Assembly: GCA_907163375.1 (NCBI GenBank)
Contig: CAJQUW010011528.1
Coordinates: 62,001 to 126,000 of the forward strand
Source of the DNA: Prostheceraeus crozeri
Lineage: Eukaryota; Platyhelminthes; Polycladida; Euryleptidae
Reading direction: 5' to 3'
Length of the DNA: 64,000 nt
Shown piece after piece: positions 54,569-64,000 of the stretch; position 1 is the stretch's first letter, and every line of letters begins with the position of its first letter. The notes beneath the pieces are model-generated. The model made no database searches and had not been told where the DNA came from. It saw only the letters and a program-made list of their open reading frames with translations. The position numbers and the translations under genes were made by a program.

Positions 54569-55353
54569 ATGAGTGAAGTACTACCATTACATAAAAAAAA
54601 CTTAAATTTATACATCATCCAAATTTATCTAATAAAGTTTTGTCAGTTATTTGTGGAAGATCAGGTTGTGGAAAAACGTATCTATTATTTAAAATTTTAA
54701 CGACTCCAAATTTTTTGGATTTTAACAATCTTGTAATTTATACAACAACAGCAGAACAACCCGTCTATCAATTTTTAAAATATGGATTTGAAAATAATCT
54801 TAAAAAAACAGCAATTGCTTCATTATTCAAAGAATATGAAAAATCTGAATATGAAGAAGAAATAAGTTCGTGGTGTGAAGAAGCAGCAAAAAATAATCAA
54901 TTAATAGAATCTGATAAAAATAAACACATAAAGATACAATTAATAGATGATAGTGGTAATATGCAAGATCCTAGTAAACTAGATAAAACAATGAAACATT
55001 GTGTAATTTTTGATGATTGTGTTAATGATAGAAATCAGTCAGTTCAGAGAATTTATTTCACAAGAGGTAGACATAATAACTGTAGTGTTTTTTATTTAAC
55101 ACAAAGTATGTATTCATTAGATGGAAGTGTTATTAGAAAGAATGCAAATATATTTATACTATTTGAAATAAATGCACGAAACTTATGTGATTTGTTAAGA
55201 GATTTATGTATAAGAGATAAAGATGAATTTAAGCATTCGTGTAATAATGCTTGGTCAAAAGATTGTGGCTTCATTACAATTAATACTGATAAAAAATTCA
55301 TGATAGAGTTATGGAAGATTTGTTTACCGAGTGATAAAAATATAGAAATATAG
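54569..55353 (+). CDS. DNA-packaging ATPase (FtsK/HerA type)
   Basis: Walker A is ICGRSGCGKTYLL and Walker B HCVIFDDCV, followed by FTRGRHNNCSVFYLTQSMY with the sensor region, as in Maverick packaging ATPases. An A-run near 54595 puts the first ATG (54569) out of frame by one base, so the gene may be frameshifted at its start; the downstream 237 codons are intact. Together with 42769-44004 this makes two P-loop ATPases in one element. Confidence 0.85.
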
Positions 55354-55554
55354 TATTATAATATTTTTTTTGCTATTATTATCAGCTCTAATTTTATCCA
55401 TTTTTAAAATATAATTCTTGAATTTTGTGTTAACATTGGAATACAACAAAAACATTTTACTGAACAAATTATATTTTTATTTCTTTGTTGTCTAACATCT
55501 TTTCGTCTAAAGATTTGTTTAATAAAGTTTTGTCTAATAAAGTTTTTAGTTCTT

Positions 55555-56202
55555 CTAAAAAAATTTTATCATTTTCTTCATTAGAAATTTTACCATCACT
55601 AAAAGTTTTATCATCCTTTTTATTTTTATCACCAACTTTTCGGTCTTTAAATGAAATGTCATTTTATTAGCTTCATTAGCTATTTGATCAAATTTTTCAA
55701 TCTCATCTAACGTAATAACATTATCATCACAGACTCTTTGAAAATAATAGTGTAGTTTATCATAGACTTCTTTAATATGTAAAGGTTTAGTTTTTAATGA
55801 TTTTCGTTTCTTAGTTATTAAAGATTTTTCTAACATTGTAATAAGTGAAGTTGTAAAAACACCCGTACCTGTTAAAGCAGTAGCAACTACTGGAATTACT
55901 AAAACACCTGAAGATATAACAATTGTAAATAATCCTAAACTTATTGTTAAGAATATGCCAATTCCTTGTGTTGCATTCTTAACTTTAGACCATCTCTTTC
56001 TTAATTTATCATAATGCTCTAATCTTAATAATAATTGAGATTCCTTATCTTTCATATACCTAACTCTATCTTCGTGTTTTTCAATGTTCATTTTTTCAAT
56101 GCCCATTAAAGTAGAACTACGTTCATATGATAACGAAGGATATATTCTTGCAGTTTCTTCCACTTTTGTTTCTTCCACTTTTAAAGAAATATTTTTAGTC
56201 AC
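55555..56202 (-). CDS. Maverick membrane protein with two hydrophobic helices
   Basis: There is no ATG at the 5' end of the open frame; the first is at 56106 (MGIEKMN). A helical segment (LLLRLEHYDKLRKRW) is followed by GIGIFLTISLGLFTIVISSG and VLVIPVVATALTGTGVFTTS, a likely membrane hairpin, then a basic turn and helices with DDNVITLDEIEKFD. The last ~30 residues look shifted. Maverick elements often carry a protein with this layout. Its 5' end reaches the right TIR. Confidence 0.6.
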   Translation of the reverse strand: MTKNISLKVEETKVEETARIYPSLSYERSSTLMGIEKMNIEKHEDRVRYMKDKESQLLLRLEHYDKLRKRWSKVKNATQGIGIFLTISLGLFTIVISSGVLVIPVVATALTGTGVFTTSLITMLEKSLITKKRKSLKTKPLHIKEVYDKLHYYFQRVCDDNVITLDEIEKFDQIANEANKMTFHLKTEKLVIKIKRMIKLLVMVKFLMKKMIKFF

Positions 56203-56319
56203 ATAATTTTAGTTATCTCATATTTTAAAAACCTGAAAGATGGATAAAATTCATGAATTTAGACGTTTTTAAAAATACCAATTTTTCTGATGTTGTGTCC
56301 TGGAACGGTCATGATTTAA

Positions 56320-58864
56320 CCCTCATATGCATGAAATATTTTACCGACGTTACTGCATGAAATGGGTCCCCGGGGACCCATTGGCAGAAATCTGCGTTTA
56401 AATCGTAATTAATGCCCATGTTGATAAAGAAACTGTACCAACGTGTACTCCTGACATTTTTCTCATAATAATTCAATAATACCACTAAGATAGTACAAAT
56501 AAACATGTCTGAATAGAGCTCAAAAGACATTTCTAGTGAGGTTGGCTTTTTTCTGTAGTTAATCTTATTGCATCAGTCATCCCTGTCATGCTACAATTCA
56601 AAAGACATCCACTTGTAAAAACAAATTATTATTATTTCGAAAAAGGAGAATAATACTTGTCTATTGTAGGGGAAACGTTGTCTACTATTGTGTTCAAATG
56701 AATGAATTAGATCGCACAGTCCTCTCTACAGGTGATTTCTTCTCTCTTCAACGAATGCTCAGCGCATACAGTTCTGTTGCATCGATGACAGGTTCGAGAG
56801 GCCTTTCTATCTCTTGCGCATCGGTGACATCTTTTCCTGGATGATTTGAGGGAAGTTGTCGGTAGGCCTACTTCATCAGTAGGCCCAGCGTGTTCCTCGT
56901 CGTTGGCGCACACTGCCATTACATGTTGAATCGGGCGCTGAACTCCTGTCAAGGTCTGCTTTCTATGTTCCATATAGGGCCCTGCCAAATCCATTCCAAG
57001 CTCAGTAAGAAATTTCTTTCTTCTACTGAGACTTGAAGCGTTCCAGAGTGGAAGAGATTTGACGAATACAATGAAGGCATTGATGCCTACCAGGTTGAGC
57101 ATGTTGAAAAAGTAAGCCAGCGGCCAACGTCTTGTCTTTCTCTGCACACTGTATGAGTGACAGAGCTGGTCTACAGTATTCACTGCTCCTTTCGTATGAT
57201 TGCAAAACAGAATGATGTCTGGTTTGCCTGTTGTCTCATCCACTTTGTCGTCATGATGCATAGTAGACATCAAAATCACGCTCTTGTTTCTTTTAGGAAC
57301 GTACGAGACAATCGTCGTTTTCTGATCAAATCCAAAACAAGAGGATCCAACTGGCCGATCTTTGTCAGCTTGAAATTCGACTGGCAAGTCCCGCTTATTT
57401 TTTCTCACGGTTCCAACGTATGTCAACCGTTTCCTAAGCAATTCAGCCGCCAGATCAAAATCAGTAAAATAATTGTCGGCGGTGACATTTCGTCCGGTAT
57501 TATACTCGTACAAATTGCACAGAAGATCTTTCGTAATTTTTGATGCCAACCCACTTGTACGAGTGCCGTCCTGTGCTCCACCGGTGTAAGGAATTCCATC
57601 ATACAAGTATCCGGTATCACAGTCGACTAACATGAAGATTTTTAACCCATATTTGTCGGGTTTTGACGGCAAGTACTGTCCAAAAGAGCAACGACCTCTA
57701 AACGGAATAAATTGTCCGTCGATGCACAAGTTGACACCAGGATCAAAATGAATCTTGCAATTTTGTGTAAACTTTTGCCACATATCCCGAAATGGAGCGA
57801 ACTTGTCTGTCTGTCGTCTTGACTCTTTTTTGTCTTGACTTGGGCCGTCACTCCAAGCATCACGCACGCTCTCGTGGTTTCCTTTCGTGACACCGAAGAG
57901 AATCAGTAGTCCCATGAAGGCATCGAACTCTAACTCATCAATATTGTACCACTTTGGATCATTAGAACCGTGCTTGTTAGTAAATCGAATAATGTCCTGA
58001 CGCATATCACTTGACAGAAACAAGTCAAATGCTTCAGTCTTACTTTGAGTAGTCACAGTAGGGCCGCTTCTTCCTCTGAAAATGTTTTCAGCTCGAGTTC
58101 GTGATGGAGGAGGGGGAGTTTTGCTCCAAACTCTTCCGCTTTTTCCGACGTAGTCACTCGAAATTTCTTCACGATGAGACGGAGCAGGAATTTCAGTATC
58201 AATGGAAGTGGTATGATATAGACATAGCTGATCAGCATCATCGGTGACGACGGCGGGTTCATCTTCCGATATCTCATAAGCAGTCTCGATTTCAGTATCG
58301 GGTGATCAATAACTTCCTCTTCAGAGTTTGCAATATCGTCGATGTCTTCGTCGTCGGTATCTAGTTCCAAAATAAGACGCGTCGCTTGTTGAGCACATAT
58401 GCGCTTAGATGGACGTCGAGACATACCGGCACTCACACTAAACTTGCTTCAAAATTTTGATCATGAGGAAAGCTGCAGCAAGGTGATTGGCTGAGCAATC
58501 TGATTGGCTATTAGTCTTGCTAAGCGTGATGATCGAGGCATGGGATGATTGCAGCGAGCTGAATTAGTCGTTAGCTGACCTCTTATGCAATACGGTTCCA
58601 AACAATGCGAGAGAAAAGTGATATTTCACATCAGATTGGTCTAGTTCATGAAATGGGTCCCCGGAGACCCAGACGTTTTTTGTCATATTTTTTTATGTGT
58701 CATCTAATATACGAAAGATAGGCCAACTATTATTCTGCCACGTGCCTAGGGATGACAAATGAAGGTATTCGTAAAATATAGGACTTCCACGTCCACTAGA
58801 AAAAAATATACAGACATTTTAAGAGCTGATGGGTCCCCGGGGACCCATTTCATGCATATGAGGG
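56320..58864. mobile_element. piggyBac-type transposon with TTAA duplications
   Basis: The ends are CCCTCATATGCATGAAAT and its reverse complement. TTAA lies at 56316-56319 and 58865-58868. Subterminal GGGTCCCCGGGGACCC palindromes occur near 56366 and 58832, with a variant near 58652. It is inserted in the Maverick's right TIR. Confidence 0.95.
56707..58436 (-). pseudogene. piggyBac transposase, N-terminal frameshift
   Basis: The catalytic frame (58056-56707) is intact over 449 residues: CIDGQFIPFRGR, VTADNYFTDFDLA and NTVDQLCHSYSVQRKTRRWP carry the three Asp. The C-terminus is a Cys-rich RING-like domain (CHRCARDRKASRTCHRC). The acidic N-terminal part (58436-58053) is in another frame, with DTDDEDIDDIANSEEE, broken near 58240. 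It excises and inserts at TTAA. One or two frameshifts may be all that is wrong. Confidence 0.9.
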
Positions 58865-59224
58865 TTAAAAGAGAAAAACTGATCTTAATCTCAAATTTGA
58901 GATTCTCAAATTTTATGATTTTCGGTGTCCTGGAACGGTTATGATTTTAAGGGTGAAATGTCATAATCACAAATTTGAGATTCTTAACTTTTATGATTTT
59001 TTCGGTGTCCTGGACCGGTCATGATTTTAAGGGTGAAAATTGTAATTCTCAAATTTGAGATTTTGAAAAATTTGAATAATTGGGTATTTTTAAAAAACGC
59101 CTAAATTTATGAATTTAGGTCTTAAAAACCTGAAAAACGGTCAAAATTCATGAATTTATGTCGTTTTTAAAGATACTATTTTTTGAATTTTATGGTGTCC
59201 TGGAACGGTCTTTTGCCCATTACT

Positions 59225-59230
59225 TCAGAT
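59225..59230. repeat. Right target-site duplication TCAGAT
   Basis: It pairs with TCATAT at 34087-34092. Confidence 0.65.
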
Positions 59231-59848
59231 AAAGCAGACCGTTACGTATCGCAGCAATATATTGCATTTTTGATGCTGTAAGATTGTCAGTAGCGAGCTT
59301 AGAACAAGACAACCAGTTTTTAGGCAGGGAAGCAAGTATTTTTGAAAATTCGGGTGACTGAGAGAAAATTTCGGGCATCTGCTACAATTGTCCAAAAAAA
59401 ACGTCAACCTATTGGTAGAACCTATGAAAAGAGAAAAAAAATGTACGAGGAATTTTAACAGTGCATATTGTGCGAAGGCCAAGAAGCCAAAGAAAATTGC
59501 AAGCAGTGTTCCTCCTGTACTGCTTTGATGAAAGAATAGATTGTGCAATCCACGCTTTTCTTGACAATCAAAACAGCGCACTAATTTCATATTACTCTAC
59601 AACCATGTACGTCACCAATTCTTACCGTATCAATGCTTGTTGTGAAAATTTTGATTAAGTGAAATAATAGTCAAAAGTCAAAAATGTTTATTTCCAAGGA
59701 TATTGGAAAACAGGAACATGTATGATCACATAATATCCACAAAAACATAGCTTGATGGCAGAAAACAGCGAGCGGTCGGGGTTGTTAAAACATATTCTGA
59801 ACAGGAAGGAGAGGAGAATTCACGAAAATGAATTTCCAGATTTCATAT
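59231..59848. other. Non-coding spacer
   Basis: I recognise no gene or repeat. It is the sequence into which the Maverick inserted, together with 34086 and leftward. Confidence 0.35.
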
Positions 59849-60180
59849 TTATTGATTAGTGATTTCCTTACTGTTATCGTTCGCAAGTCGTTTGCTTTTT
59901 TGAGAAACCTCGCGATGGATTTTACCAGTTAAAGTATTCATCAATTTATTGAAATCTGTTGTATTGCTACAATTGCATAACAAAGGCGCTGTTTCTTGTC
60001 GTAAATTTTGCTGTAATGAGCATTCTATCATGAAATGATACACAGTCCCCACTTTCGAATTATCACATAGCTCACATAAACGCTCTTCATATCGCAGTCG
60101 ATTTCCGTAACTGCCAGTTACGAAATATAATTTGTGATTTTTGTTCGAAATTTTAATAATAGATTGATGTCATTGTATTC
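59849..60180 (-). pseudogene. LINE C-terminal fragment
   Basis: Reading on the minus strand, RYEERLCELCDNSKVGTVYH, then FMIECS, fits the R-x-x-E-R-x-C-x-x-C...H-F-x-x-x-C zinc-binding tail of LINE proteins. It is followed by basic sequence and a stop at 59849. Confidence 0.55.
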
Positions 60181-60268
60181 AATATCAAAATTCAGATATG
60201 ATTTCATAGTATTCTCAAAACCAAATATTTCTAAATAATTCAGGCCAGAATGACTATCTATTGCTGTA

Positions 60269-60950
60269 CAGTGTAAATCGCTCAATACCAATCACATGCG
60301 AAAGATGCATACAAAAGTATTTTTTTGGTATATTTCCGTATTCTCTTGGTATATATTTGTATGTTTTTCGTATGTTTTTTCAAATGTGGTATGCTTCACA
60401 TACTAAAGCAATACCAGCACAATGTTAAAGGAAAGCATCAATGATTTCTAATATGTGTTCATTTAAGGCCTTTCGTCAATGAAAATCACACTAATGTTAC
60501 TACTGTTTTGCAAGTAGTGAGATAATGACATTCAAGAGTCATATTTACAATACTGAATTCGATTTTAATAAAGTCTAAGGTATTTCATGAATAATCAATA
60601 AGTATTCAACCATCAACAATTATGCATTATGTAATTTTGAAATTAAGCATATTATCAATCCGAAATAAAAACACATTGTAATTCATGAACGCAAAAATAG
60701 TTATGTTTGAGATATATAAGTCAACATGATTTTGCGAAAGATATCATTTGAATGAATTGATGTTAATCAACTTGGTTCATAAAGTAGAGCTAACTAAGCT
60801 TCCTTTTAATGTTGCCAGGCAGGTAGCAAAGACTACATACTCGTGGAGCATAAAATTTACAATAAAACGAATCTAGTTAAAAATCACACGATGAAAAAGA
60901 AATATTCACGATTGGTGTAACTGAAGAAAGTTATTTGACAGTAGTATGTC

Positions 60951-60999
<49 letters not shown>

Positions 61000-61315
61000 T
61001 ATTTTTTGCTACGTGACTTACAGCTCTTCATACCAGAAGCATACCAGAGGCATACGAATGAGGATGAATTTGCATCGGGTCTCGTATATAAAACATACGA
61101 ACAACTCGTATTTCAGTGTAAAACAGCCAATCACAGATAGAATAGTTCGCATCGCTAAATACTAATCACATACGAAAGTAACTGAGATGTCGTATGAAAA
61201 ACTTAACAGATCTCTGTAAGCATAGGAGAATCTCGCATCAGATGTTAGTTTCAAATTGTAATGTGATTTTGGTATATGTTTGTATGTAATTTTCGTATCC
61301 AGCGATTTACAGTGT
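60269..61315. mobile_element. Non-autonomous TA-flanked element
   Basis: The left end CAGTGTAAATCGCTCAATAC and the reverse complement of the right end (CACTGTAAATCGCTGGATAC) match. TA flanks both (60267-60268 and 61316-61317). CCAATCACATGCGAAAG at 60287 has a near copy at 61165. There is no coding; the (TA)n tract lies inside. Confidence 0.65.
60953..60996. repeat. (TA)n microsatellite
   Basis: 44 bases of uninterrupted TA repeats. Confidence 0.98.
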
Positions 61316-61394
61316 AGATATCCATTTTTGTCGAACGCAATGGGTCACTCAATTTTTTTGGATTTCTCAAATATTTTCCTTTATCAGCCGTTAA

Positions 61395-63308
61395 CCCTTG
61401 GTATACCATGGGGTCATTTTTTACCGCAAAGCCGACAAGAAGTGGAATGACTTTGAAATGTTGTATTTTTTTCAATGCGCTTTTATGACTTTTCCTAACT
61501 CAATAAACAAGAGAAATACCGCGCGTTGAAAATATTCTGCTAATTACTTTTTTCCGCACATCGACTTAAAATATTTCTAACACGGTTTACCGGCGAGGAA
61601 AAAAATTACCCCAGATCATATTATCAACTTTTCCTCCTCTCCCCTCGGACGTAAGTTCGAATATTGCAGATGGGGTATTGTTACAATCGTGCTTCGCCAC
61701 GCGGCAGTGCTAAACTCGTCATTATTCTATCTATAGCCTGTGGGAAGTCCCCAAAGCAGATCTCATCTTAGTTAGCACACACACTTTTGCACAGCCATTT
61801 CTTCTCATTCTGCAATGGATGTGCACGCAGCTGTATGCATGATACTTGCTGAAAGCAGCGAGAGCGACGAAGGTGCAAGTGACAACGAATTCAGGGATGA
61901 AGTTATCATTGACGACGGAGCCGTGGATGAAGAAGAATCTGGAGACGACGCAGTGATGGAAGTTGTGGATGCTATTCACCAGCAATTTGTATATCTTCGA
62001 TCTCGTAATGGACATGAACTGTGGTCAAGAGAACCTGTCACACCTGAGGTGGGTCGCGTCGCTGCATATAATGTGATACGAGAGCGTCAAGGACCGACTA
62101 ATGCTGTGTGCGAAATGTTTGCGGTTTGAGCCCTACCGATGCATTCAAGGTTTTTATTACGCCTGACATTGTGCGCTTTATTGTCGACTGTACAAATATT
62201 GAAGGTGCACAACGCTTCAATGACTGGCGCTCAACGGATAGTGAAGAAATGTATCGCTTTTTCGGGTTACTCATTGCTGGTGGTGCTCACATGACAACAA
62301 GACACGAGTTGCGGATCTGTGGAATACTGAGCATGGATGGGCTATGTACGCATCTACGATGCCCCGCAACCGATTCACGCAGCTGCTGTCAGCGATTCGT
62401 TTCGACGTCCGTGCAAACAGGAACGAAAACGACAAGTTTGCTCCCATCCGCAGCGTGTTTGAGCAGATTGTAACGAAATTCCGGTCTTCCTATAAAGCCG
62501 GAGAGGCAGTAACAGTGGACGAACAACTGGTTGCAACACGTGGACGATGTCCATTCAAAATGTACATGCCGTCAAAGCCAGGAAAAGACGGCGTGAAACT
62601 GTGGGCGTTAGCTGATGCACAATCCTTTTACTGTCTCAATCTGCAGCCCTACATTGGCCGTACGGGTCTCGTGCCTGAGCGTAGTCAGGGTCAGCGCGTA
62701 GTTTTAGAACTGACAGATTTCCTCACCGGAAGTGGGAGAAACGTCTACATGGACAACTTTTTTACGAGTCTTCTTCTTGGAAGGACTCTGCTTGGACGAA
62801 ATCTCACAGTTACGGGCACGATTTGCAAGAATAAAGATGAAACTCCACAGGAGCTGTTATCAAATCCGAATCGCCGCGAGCAGTCTTCGTTATTTGCATT
62901 CCAAGAAGATGCCACGATGGTTTCATACGTCCCAAAAAAAACAAGGCAGTAATTATGCTTTCGACACTGCACAAGGACGCCGCAATCGATCCCAATGGCG
63001 CGCAGAAACCGAAAATTATAACTGATTACAATCACGGCAAATGCGGCGTGGACACATTGGACCAGCTGGTACGTTCTTATTCTTGCGCCCGGAGCACGCG
63101 CCGCTGGCCACTCACCATCTTTTTCAATCTGTTGAACATTTCCTGCTACAACGCGTTAGTGCTGTTCTTGCACATACATCCCGAATACGAATCGACGTCA
63201 GGCCGTCGTCGCAAACGTTTTTTGATGAATCTTCCTGCGCAGTTATGTGCTCGTACGCCAACTCATGCAGCTTCTATTCGATGACAAGTGGTACCGCAAG
63301 TAGTATAT
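61395..63308. mobile_element. Second piggyBac-type transposon, right end missing
   Basis: TTAA at 61391-61394 precedes CCCTTGGTATACCATGGGG. A transposase follows on +. The coding sequence stops short of a Cys-rich C-terminus, and no matching right TTAA end is found. A Maverick-like TIR begins at about 63309, probably an insertion into this element. Confidence 0.8.
61815..63284 (+). pseudogene. piggyBac transposase, frameshifted
   Basis: The acidic N-terminus (MDVHAAVCMILAESSESDEG) ends at a shift near 62110. ITPDIVRFIVDCTN and EMYRFFGLLIAGGAHM follow, then another shift near 62330. The catalytic part has VTVDEQLVATRGRCPF, VYMDNFFTSLLLG and VDTLDQLVRSYSCARSTRRW, retaining all three Asp. A shift lies near 62945. 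The sequence is distinct from the copy at 56707-58436, so these are two families. Confidence 0.88.
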
Positions 63309-64000
63309 AGTGTGACATCCGGCGCGACGCTTCGCTTCGCTTTGCTTCGCTTCGCTTGCGCCGGATGTCACACTTTTGCGGTTTTTTCAAAAAAATCAAA
63401 ATTTCAAAAATTTCAAAAATTTAGGTAGACTTCAAATTTCACGTGGCCGAAGACCGAAGGGCGAAAATTCAAGCGTTTTTAAAAATACCCAATTTTTCAA
63501 ATTTTTCAAAATCTCAAAATTTGAGAATTACAATTTTCACCCTCGCTTAAATCATGACCGTTGCAGGACACCGAAAAAATCATAAAAGTTAAGAATCTCA
63601 AAATTTGAGAATTACAATTTTCAACCCCGCTTAAATCATGACCGTTCCAGGTCATGTAAAACCGGACACCGAAAAAGTCATAAAAGTTAAGAATCTCAAA
63701 ATTTGAGAATTACAATTTTCACCCGCCGCCAAAATCATGACCCTTCTAGGACACCGAAAATTAGTATTTTTAAAAACGTCTTTTAAATCCATTTTTCAGG
63801 TTTTTAAGATATATCATGTGACTAAAAATATTTGAAGTAATTGACATATTCTTAACAATAAGTTTAGGTACTTTTACAATTGTCATTCAATTGTAGAGAA
63901 CATCTGCTTCTCGCATTTATGAATAAAATGCATTTCAGTGTAAGGAGCTGTGTCCTCCAACTCAAACATTTGAAAGGAAACAATGTATGAAAGAACAAAC
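63309..64000. mobile_element. TIR and first bases of a third Maverick-like element
   Basis: From about 63480 the sequence closely follows the left TIR of the 34-kb Maverick (TTTTTAAAAATACCCAATT, CATGACCGTTGCAGGACACC, three ~85-base units), then continues into the same TATGTGACTAAAAATATTT-type inner edge at about 63820. The first 170 bases differ and include a hairpin. AGTGTGACATCC could be the terminus. The body lies beyond the window. Confidence 0.75.
63310..63373. repeat. Perfect 16-bp stem hairpin with CTTCG-repeat loop
   Basis: GTGTGACATCCGGCGC (63310-63325) and its exact inverse (63358-63373) enclose a 32-base loop made of CTTCG-type repeats. Confidence 0.95.

Larger units (their letters stand above)
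34093..59224. mobile_element. Maverick/Polinton, near-complete gene set, with two nested insertions
   Basis: TIRs start AGTAATGGGCAAA, in keeping with the AG terminus of Polintons, and 6-bp duplications flank them. It encodes protease, integrase, minor and major capsid proteins, a fibre-like protein, PolB, ATPases and a membrane protein. A gypsy element (44040-47367) and a piggyBac (56316-58864) account for about 5.9 kb, leaving about 19.3 kb. Composition is far more AT-rich than the first element. Frameshifts and stops in PolB, the capsid, minor-protein and integrase genes show that it is decayed. Confidence 0.93.
56182..59224. repeat. Right TIR of the Maverick, split by a piggyBac
   Basis: This is the inverse of 34093-34586. 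It spans 3,043 bases, and removing the piggyBac plus one TTAA (2,549 bases) leaves 494, the same as the left arm. It ends GCCCATTACT at 59224. Confidence 0.9.

Noticed and set aside
59225-59590. 121-codon minus frame next to the Maverick's right end
   Set aside because: It has no recognisable domain or codon signal and starts at the insertion border. It is probably chance.

Overview
The window is nuclear genomic DNA of a multicellular animal, probably an invertebrate. It carries spliced genes, TATA promoters, AATAAA signals, microsatellites and a wide range of animal transposons. I cannot name the species. Almost all of it is mobile-element sequence, much of it nested and decayed. Only a few short exon-like stretches (near 227-313, 18905-18944 and 22361-22447) could belong to a host gene on the + strand.

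Region 1 (498-18745) is one 18.2-kb element with ~940-bp terminal inverted repeats (TIRs) flanked by a 7-bp direct repeat. It encodes a broken, protein-primed type B DNA polymerase of the Polinton/Maverick/adintovirus kind, zinc-finger and coiled-coil proteins, and a TATA-binding-protein-like ORF. It also carries two unrecognised gene families (three A copies, two B copies). I find no integrase, packaging ATPase, protease or capsid gene. Genes on the left run mostly on +, genes on the right on -. A tandem array rich in AATAAA lies where the two blocks converge. This is the best candidate here for something undescribed.

Region 2 (18753-34086) is a graveyard of transposons: a Tigger/pogo element (19018-21336, TA duplication), MITEs sharing CACTGTAAA ends, a degenerate Copia element holding a 17-bp minisatellite, a THAP/P-type element (27124-30034, 7-bp duplication), a CR1/Jockey-like LINE tail, and AT-rich sequence without recognisable genes.

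Region 3 (34093-59224) is a nearly complete, strongly AT-rich Maverick/Polinton with ~494-bp TIRs and a 6-bp target duplication (one mismatch). It holds an adenain-type protease, a retroviral-type integrase in one frame with a phospholipase-A2-like domain, a hydrophobic minor protein, a double-jelly-roll major capsid protein, a penton-like protein, a fibre-like coiled coil, PolB, a membrane protein and two P-loop ATPases. Many genes carry stops or frameshifts. A Ty3/gypsy element with integrase ahead of reverse transcriptase is inserted in the middle, and a piggyBac element sits at a TTAA inside the right TIR.

Region 4 (59231-64000) holds a LINE remnant, a 1-kb TA-flanked non-autonomous element, and a second piggyBac. 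The piggyBac runs directly into the TIR of a third Maverick-like element that continues past the window.
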